Origin: Hymenobacter sp. 15J16-1T3B
GTDB taxonomy: Bacteria > Bacteroidota > Bacteroidia > Cytophagales > Hymenobacteraceae
Reading direction: 5' to 3'
Length of the DNA: 64,000 nt
NCBI RefSeq assembly: GCF_020711235.1
Contig: NZ_JAJFAV010000003.1
Coordinates: 62,001 to 126,000, forward strand
Below the pieces are notes generated by a model. The model did not search any database. It was given only the letters and a program-made list of their open reading frames with translations, and was not told the origin of the DNA. A program made the position numbers and the translations under genes. Of this stretch, positions 59,947-64,000 are shown one piece after another. Every line of letters begins with the position of its first letter. Positions within the stretch are counted from its first letter, which is position 1.

Positions 59947-61404
59947 CTACCCGGCAAAGCGGTTGCGGAACAGGAAGTACACCGGCACGCCCAGGGCCAC
60001 CAGCACCAGCCCGCGCCACGAAAACTCAGCCGTACCGGGCGCAAACAGCAGAATCAGGCAGAAGGACGAGGCCAGCAGCACGTAAATGGCCGGCAGCACC
60101 GGGTAGCCCCAGGCGCGGTAGGGGCGCGGGGCATCGGGGCGGGTGCGGCGCAGCACGAAAATGCCGATGATGGTGACCACGTAGAACAAAATCACCGAGA
60201 ACATGACGTAGTTGAGCAGCTGCCCGTAGGACCCCGACAGGCAGAGCAGGCAGGCCCACAGGCACTGGGCCCAAAGCGCGCGGTTGGGCACGCCGGCCGC
60301 GTTTAGCCGGGCCAGACCGGGGAAGAACAGCCCGTCCTTGGCCATGGCGTAGTAGGCGCGGGCGCCGGCCAGGATGATGCCGTTGTTGGCGCCGAAAGTG
60401 CTGAGCATGATGAGCACCGCCAGCACCACGGCGCCCACCGGCCCGAGCACGTGCTCGGCCACGGCGGTGGCCACGCGGTCGTCGGTGGCGTACATGATGC
60501 CGCGGCCCGCCAGGGTGGTGGCGTCAGGCGAGCCTTGCAGGGGCAGCACCAGCAGGTACACCACGTTGGAGAGGATGTAGAGGGCCGTCACGATGGCCGT
60601 GCCGATGGCCATGCTGCGCACCAGCGTGCGTTCGGGGTTCACAATTTCCTCGCCGGCAAAGCCGATGTTGTTCCAGGAGTCGGAGGAAAACAGGGAGCCG
60701 GTCATGGCCATGCCGATGGCCACGACCAGGCCCGACACGGTGAGCGGGATGGGCAGGCCGGAGGTGCCCGGGGCCGGGTAGCTCACCGTGCGCCACATAT
60801 CGTGAAAGTTGGCCTGCACGGCTTCGGCGTTCAGGCCCAGCAGCAGGCCGCCGAGGATGAGCAGGGCCAGGGCCACCAGCTTGGTGGAGCCCAGCACGTT
60901 CTGAATCAGCTTGCCGGCGCGCACGCCGCGGGCGTTGATGGCGGTGATGGCCACAATCAGCACAATGGCCAGCAGCTGCACCGTCGAGAAGGGAAATGGC
61001 CCGAGGTTGAACAACACGTGGTTGACGCTAAACCAGGGCACCAGCACGCCCGTGAACTTGGCAAAGGCCACCGCCACGGCGGCAATCACCCCGGTCTGGA
61101 TGACGAGAAACAACGACCAGCCGTAGAGAAAGGCCACCAGCTTGCCGAAGGCCTCGCGCAGGTACACGTACTGCCCCCCGACTTTGGGGAACATGGACGC
61201 CAGCTCGCCGTAGCTCACGGCCCCGGCCAGGGTGATGACGCCCGTCAGCAGCCACACCACCAGCAGCCAGCCCGCGCCGCCCACCTGCCGGCCGATGTCG
61301 GCCGAGACAATAAAAATACCGGAGCCGATCATGCTGCCGGTTACAATCATGATGGCGTCGAACAGCCCGATGGCGCGCTGAAAGTGGCCTTGTGGTTCGC
61401 TCAT
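59947..61404 (-). CDS. APC-family amino acid permease
   Basis: A 485-residue transporter with 12 hydrophobic segments. The first helix holds the conserved substrate-binding break GSMIGSGIFIVSADIGR, and later marks are GGQYVYLREAFGKLVAFLYG and FAGEEIVNPERTL. It resembles the LAT/serine-threonine exchanger-like part of the amino acid-polyamine-organocation family. Direction of transport and substrate are not decided by sequence. It stands alone, convergent with the preceding gene across a strong terminator. Confidence 0.93.
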   Translation of the reverse strand: MSEPQGHFQRAIGLFDAIMIVTGSMIGSGIFIVSADIGRQVGGAGWLLVVWLLTGVITLAGAVSYGELASMFPKVGGQYVYLREAFGKLVAFLYGWSLFLVIQTGVIAAVAVAFAKFTGVLVPWFSVNHVLFNLGPFPFSTVQLLAIVLIVAITAINARGVRAGKLIQNVLGSTKLVALALLILGGLLLGLNAEAVQANFHDMWRTVSYPAPGTSGLPIPLTVSGLVVAIGMAMTGSLFSSDSWNNIGFAGEEIVNPERTLVRSMAIGTAIVTALYILSNVVYLLVLPLQGSPDATTLAGRGIMYATDDRVATAVAEHVLGPVGAVVLAVLIMLSTFGANNGIILAGARAYYAMAKDGLFFPGLARLNAAGVPNRALWAQCLWACLLCLSGSYGQLLNYVMFSVILFYVVTIIGIFVLRRTRPDAPRPYRAWGYPVLPAIYVLLASSFCLILLFAPGTAEFSWRGLVLVALGVPVYFLFRNRFAG

Positions 61405-61557
61405 GCGGAGGGGAGAGGTGAGGAATGAGGGCCGGAAGATAGAGGATTGGCTTGCATCGGGCCCAATAAAAAAGCCCGCCGGAGGGGCAGGCTAGCCAAA
61501 AAGCGGCGGAAAAAATGCGGAAATGGAAACGGCGCGGCGCGTCCAGCGGCCGGCTGC

Positions 61558-62118
61558 CTAAAACTCGCTGCGGTCGTACCAGCGGCGCATGCGCCAGGGT
61601 TCCGAGCGGTTTTTGCGCACCAGCTCCAGCCGCGCCGTGCCCGTGCCGTCGAAGCGCTGGTTGTCGCGCTGCTCGATGCTCAGCGAGAAGGCCCGCTCCA
61701 CGTATACCAGCGTGTCGGAGTACATGGTGTCGGTGGTGGGCAGGTACTGCGTCCACTGCAGGTTGGCCGCGCGGGCGGCCCGAAACAGCTTGTAGGTGGC
61801 ATTCACGTCCACGTCGCGGTTCCAGCTGCGGTCGGTGTTGGCGGCGAAGTCGCGGTAGGTGAAGATAAACTTGCGGTTCACCAGCTGCCCGTAGAGCGTA
61901 GAGTCGCGCAGCTGGTAAGAGGCCCGGAACCGGTCGAAAAACCCGCGCACGGTCACGGGGTTGCCCAGCAGCTGATCGGGGCTGATGCTCTCGTCGTCGA
62001 GGCCCGGCGCGAAGGGGTTGCAGGCGGCCAGCACCACGGCGGCCCCCAGCGGCGCCCAGCGCCCCAGGCGGCGGCGCACCGGGCGGACGGAAATGCGAAG
62101 CAGGGGCAAACGGTTCAT
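61558..62118 (-). CDS. Lipoprotein of unknown function A
   Basis: A 186-residue lipoprotein; after a long basic N-terminus the lipobox is LAAC (Cys about 33, in VVLAACNPFAPG). The mature part is mixed alpha/beta with NPVTVRGFFDRFRASYQLRD, FIFTYRDFAANTD and a C-terminal strand RMRRWYDRSEF. The length, the ending with Trp-Arg-Tyr and the general plan match the next lipoprotein, so they may be distant paralogues of an NTF2-like fold. Gap to that gene is 128 bp, same strand. Family not recognised. Confidence 0.78.
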   Translation of the reverse strand: MNRLPLLRISVRPVRRRLGRWAPLGAAVVLAACNPFAPGLDDESISPDQLLGNPVTVRGFFDRFRASYQLRDSTLYGQLVNRKFIFTYRDFAANTDRSWNRDVDVNATYKLFRAARAANLQWTQYLPTTDTMYSDTLVYVERAFSLSIEQRDNQRFDGTGTARLELVRKNRSEPWRMRRWYDRSEF

Positions 62119-62246
62119 CGACTGAGGCCTACGGTTGGGTGCAAGCTACGGTCTGGCCCGCTGCGGTGCAATAGCCCAGCCCTATATTCTGCCGCGCTGC
62201 CCCAGCGCCCGCAGCCCGCTGACGCCGGGCATGCGGTAGCGCCCGC

Positions 62247-62828
62247 TCAGTTGCGGATGAAATATTTCTTGGCCTCCGTCCACACCGGCTGGCTGCCGGT
62301 GGCCAGGTCGCGCCAGGCCGAAATCTGCCATTCGTTGTTGCGCCGGCGCAGCAGCAGGCGAATGTTGCCCGTCATGGTGCGGTAGTGGAAGGCCGTGTCG
62401 CTCTGGCTGAGGGTGAGCAGGTACTGGGCCGACACCTCCGCCGAATCGGGCCCGTAAATCTGGTCGCGGCGGGCCGAGAGCAGCAGTTGGTTTTGGGCCG
62501 TGGCGGGCGTGCGCTGCCGCAGGCGGTTGAAATAATCCAGCTCCTCGCGCAGGCCCCAGTTGGCAAACAAGGCGGCGCTGGTGGAGCCCGCCGCCGCCGG
62601 ATCGGGGTAGAAGCGGTAGCCCCGGGGCACAAAGCACCGCTCGTAGTTGGCCGCGTTCAGGCGCTGCACCGCCGTGCCGAAATTGGTGAGCAGCAAGTCG
62701 ATGCTGGTCGGTGACACCCATTCGCTGGCGGCGTTGGCCGGTTCGGGCGCGCGCAGATCAAAGCAGGCCGGCAGCGCGGCGAGCAGCAGGCAGGCGGCGG
62801 GCAAGAGCAGGCGGCGGGGGCGTGGCAT
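62247..62828 (-). CDS. Lipoprotein of unknown function B
   Basis: A 193-residue lipoprotein; the ATG at 62828 (MPRPRRLLLPAACLLLAAL) gives the lipobox LPAC (Cys about 22). Mature segments DLLLTNFGTAVQRLNAANYE, DSAEVSAQYLLTLSQSDTAF and EWQISAWRDLA resemble NTF2/SnoaL-like proteins, where similar YxxxL and WxIxxW patterns occur. It lies upstream of lipoprotein A on the same strand, so the two may act together at the outer membrane. No named family is certain. Confidence 0.78.
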   Translation of the reverse strand: MPRPRRLLLPAACLLLAALPACFDLRAPEPANAASEWVSPTSIDLLLTNFGTAVQRLNAANYERCFVPRGYRFYPDPAAAGSTSAALFANWGLREELDYFNRLRQRTPATAQNQLLLSARRDQIYGPDSAEVSAQYLLTLSQSDTAFHYRTMTGNIRLLLRRRNNEWQISAWRDLATGSQPVWTEAKKYFIRN

Positions 62829-62956
62829 AGAGGGGGTAAGGTACACAATCGGCGGGGGCGGCGCCAGGGCTTCGCGGCGGCGGCCGGCAACCTAAGCCGC
62901 CAACGGCCCGAATAGCTACCTTTGCCGCCTTCCCATTCTGCCCCTGCCGCCGCTGC

Positions 62957-64000
62957 ATGTCGAACCGCTTACTGGTCCTGCTTTCGGGTTTGCTGCTGCT
63001 CACGGCGCTGGCGTCGTACGTGTACTACCGCCGGGTGGTGGCCCGCACGCCCGTCGACCCCTGGGCGCTGGTGCCGGAAGACGCGGCCCTGGTGGTGGCC
63101 ACGCGCGACCACCCCACGCTGGTGCGCCGCCTCAAGGAAACCCAGTTGTGGGACAACCTGGCCACGTTGCGCTACTTTCAGCAGGTGGAGGAGCAGGTGG
63201 TGCTGGCCGACAGCCTGGGCAACGCCAAAGGGTCAGTGCTCGACTTTCTGGGGCGCAAAATGGTGCTGACCTCACTGCACGTAACCAACCCGCGCAGCTT
63301 CGATCTGCTGTTTCAGGTGCCGGTAGGGTCGGTGCGGGAACACCGCCAGATTCGCACCCTGGTGGAAGCCCTGGCCCGCGACGCCCGCTACCAGGTCAGC
63401 CCCCGCGACTACCACGGCGCCCAGCTCATCACCGTCACGCAGCGCCGCAACGGCCTGGGGTTGACGTATATGAACTACCGCAACATGCTCGTCATCAGCG
63501 CAAACCCCGCGCTGGTGGAAGCCGTGGTGCGGCGCACGGAGTACCCCGACCAACCCTCGGTGGCCGCAGAATTCGGCGCCACCGACTACCTGCAGCTCAA
63601 GGACGTGGATGCGGCCCTGCTCATCAACCACCGCCAGCTGCCGCCCTTTCTGAGCGTGTTTTTTCGGCCCGAGCTGCGGCCCGATTTTGAATATCTGGCC
63701 AGCATCGGCAGCAAAAGCCTGCTGCAAATGAAGCTGACCAGCAACCGCGTGCTCTTCAACGGCTTCACCAACGCCGAACCCGCCGCCGGCTCCCTGCACC
63801 AGCGCCTGCGCGGGCACTCTGCCGGCCGCCTGCGCATGGCCGAGGTGCTCAGCACCCGCACCGCCGCCCTGGTGCACCTGCACGCCGCCCCCGCGGCCCT
63901 GCGCCCCGCGGCGGCCGCCGATACGCTGGTGCGGCCGCTGGTTGACAGCCTCGCCGCTACCCTCGACGACGAAGCGGCCCTGTGCTACCTGGCCACCGGC
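62957..64000 (+). CDS. Membrane-anchored protein, DUF3352-like (3' partial)
   Basis: The first 348 residues of a protein that runs off the window end. One N-terminal transmembrane helix (MSNRLLVLLSGLLLLTALAS) is followed by a large periplasmic domain with VPEDAALVVATRDHPTLVRR, QLWDNLATLRYFQQVEEQVV and VEYLASIGSKSLLQMKLTS-like stretches (ending not seen). The opening of the mature domain, an Ala-Leu-Val-Val strand after VPEDA, is usual in DUF3352-type proteins. A -7-like TACCTTTG lies at 62917-62924, 33 bp before the ATG. No stop occurs before 64000. Function unknown. Confidence 0.72.
   Translation, partial: MSNRLLVLLSGLLLLTALASYVYYRRVVARTPVDPWALVPEDAALVVATRDHPTLVRRLKETQLWDNLATLRYFQQVEEQVVLADSLGNAKGSVLDFLGRKMVLTSLHVTNPRSFDLLFQVPVGSVREHRQIRTLVEALARDARYQVSPRDYHGAQLITVTQRRNGLGLTYMNYRNMLVISANPALVEAVVRRTEYPDQPSVAAEFGATDYLQLKDVDAALLINHRQLPPFLSVFFRPELRPDFEYLASIGSKSLLQMKLTSNRVLFNGFTNAEPAAGSLHQRLRGHSAGRLRMAEVLSTRTAALVHLHAAPAALRPAAAADTLVRPLVDSLAATLDDEAALCYLATG

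Noticed and set aside
61464-61495. Terminator after the permease region (AAAAAAGCCCGCC with GGCAGGC).
   Set aside because: The stem is short and mismatched and it lies upstream of the permease start, so it is not scored as a terminator.

Overview
The window looks like a chromosomal segment from a GC-rich member of the Bacteroidota, most probably a Hymenobacter-like Cytophagales. The grounds are the T9SS type A sorting domains, the conserved yceD/DUF177-rpmF-plsX-fabH-efp-accB-accC block, promoters of the TTTG-N19/21-TAnnTTTG type, weak ribosome binding sites, and many lipoproteins and ECF sigma/anti-sigma genes. No rRNA, tRNA, CRISPR array or complete insertion sequence was recognised. Assignment to a genus is inference.

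Layout. 0-4 kb: the end of a membrane glycosyltransferase, an ADP-ribosylglycohydrolase and a secreted serine hydrolase with a TPR-like tail. 4.2-10.4 kb: a minus-strand housekeeping operon for fatty-acid initiation (accC, accB, efp, fabH, plsX, rpmF, DUF177) headed by an orphan HigA-like regulator. 10.6-17 kb: pdxA, an M17 aminopeptidase, rsmA, a 2-hydroxyacid dehydrogenase, greA with a terminator in its leader, and a HIT protein fused to a NuiA-type nuclease-inhibitor domain. 17-27.5 kb: an envelope block with a NucA-type nuclease lipoprotein (convergent with the HIT-NuiA gene), an S74 tail-fibre-like protein and three related T9SS cargo proteins. 27.4-29 kb: the two ends of a decayed MmeI-like restriction-methylation gene with an AT-richer HNH nuclease gene in place of the middle. 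29.4-35.3 kb: a vWA lipoprotein, a GIY-YIG nuclease gene inside perfect 95-bp inverted repeats, tandem 36-bp repeats, an ECF sigma/anti-sigma pair, a semialdehyde dehydrogenase and a MITE-like element. 35.3-45 kb: YdcF, a thioredoxin-like protein, a DUF885 lipoprotein, an H-NOX protein, a partial arsenosugar cluster (peroxidase-like, rhodanese, TIGR04282) and an aldo/keto reductase-hydrolase-AraC group. 45-49 kb: a glycosyltransferase operon. 49.5-64 kb: two GAF proteins, a GH43 lipoprotein, a two-gene unit of unknown function, a hydrolase with a SemiSWEET, an electron-transfer operon (flavoprotein, small membrane protein, polyferredoxin), an amino-acid permease, two lipoproteins and a partial gene at the edge.

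Strongest leads: (1) an inhibitor-nuclease pair, HIT-NuiA beside a NucA-family lipoprotein; (2) a GIY-YIG cassette bounded by perfect 95-bp inverted repeats that share a core with a nearby MITE-like element; (3) a greA leader with promoter, intrinsic terminator and gene in that order, like E. coli GraL; (4) an MmeI-like gene remnant that keeps the nuclease motif but has lost its centre to an HNH gene.
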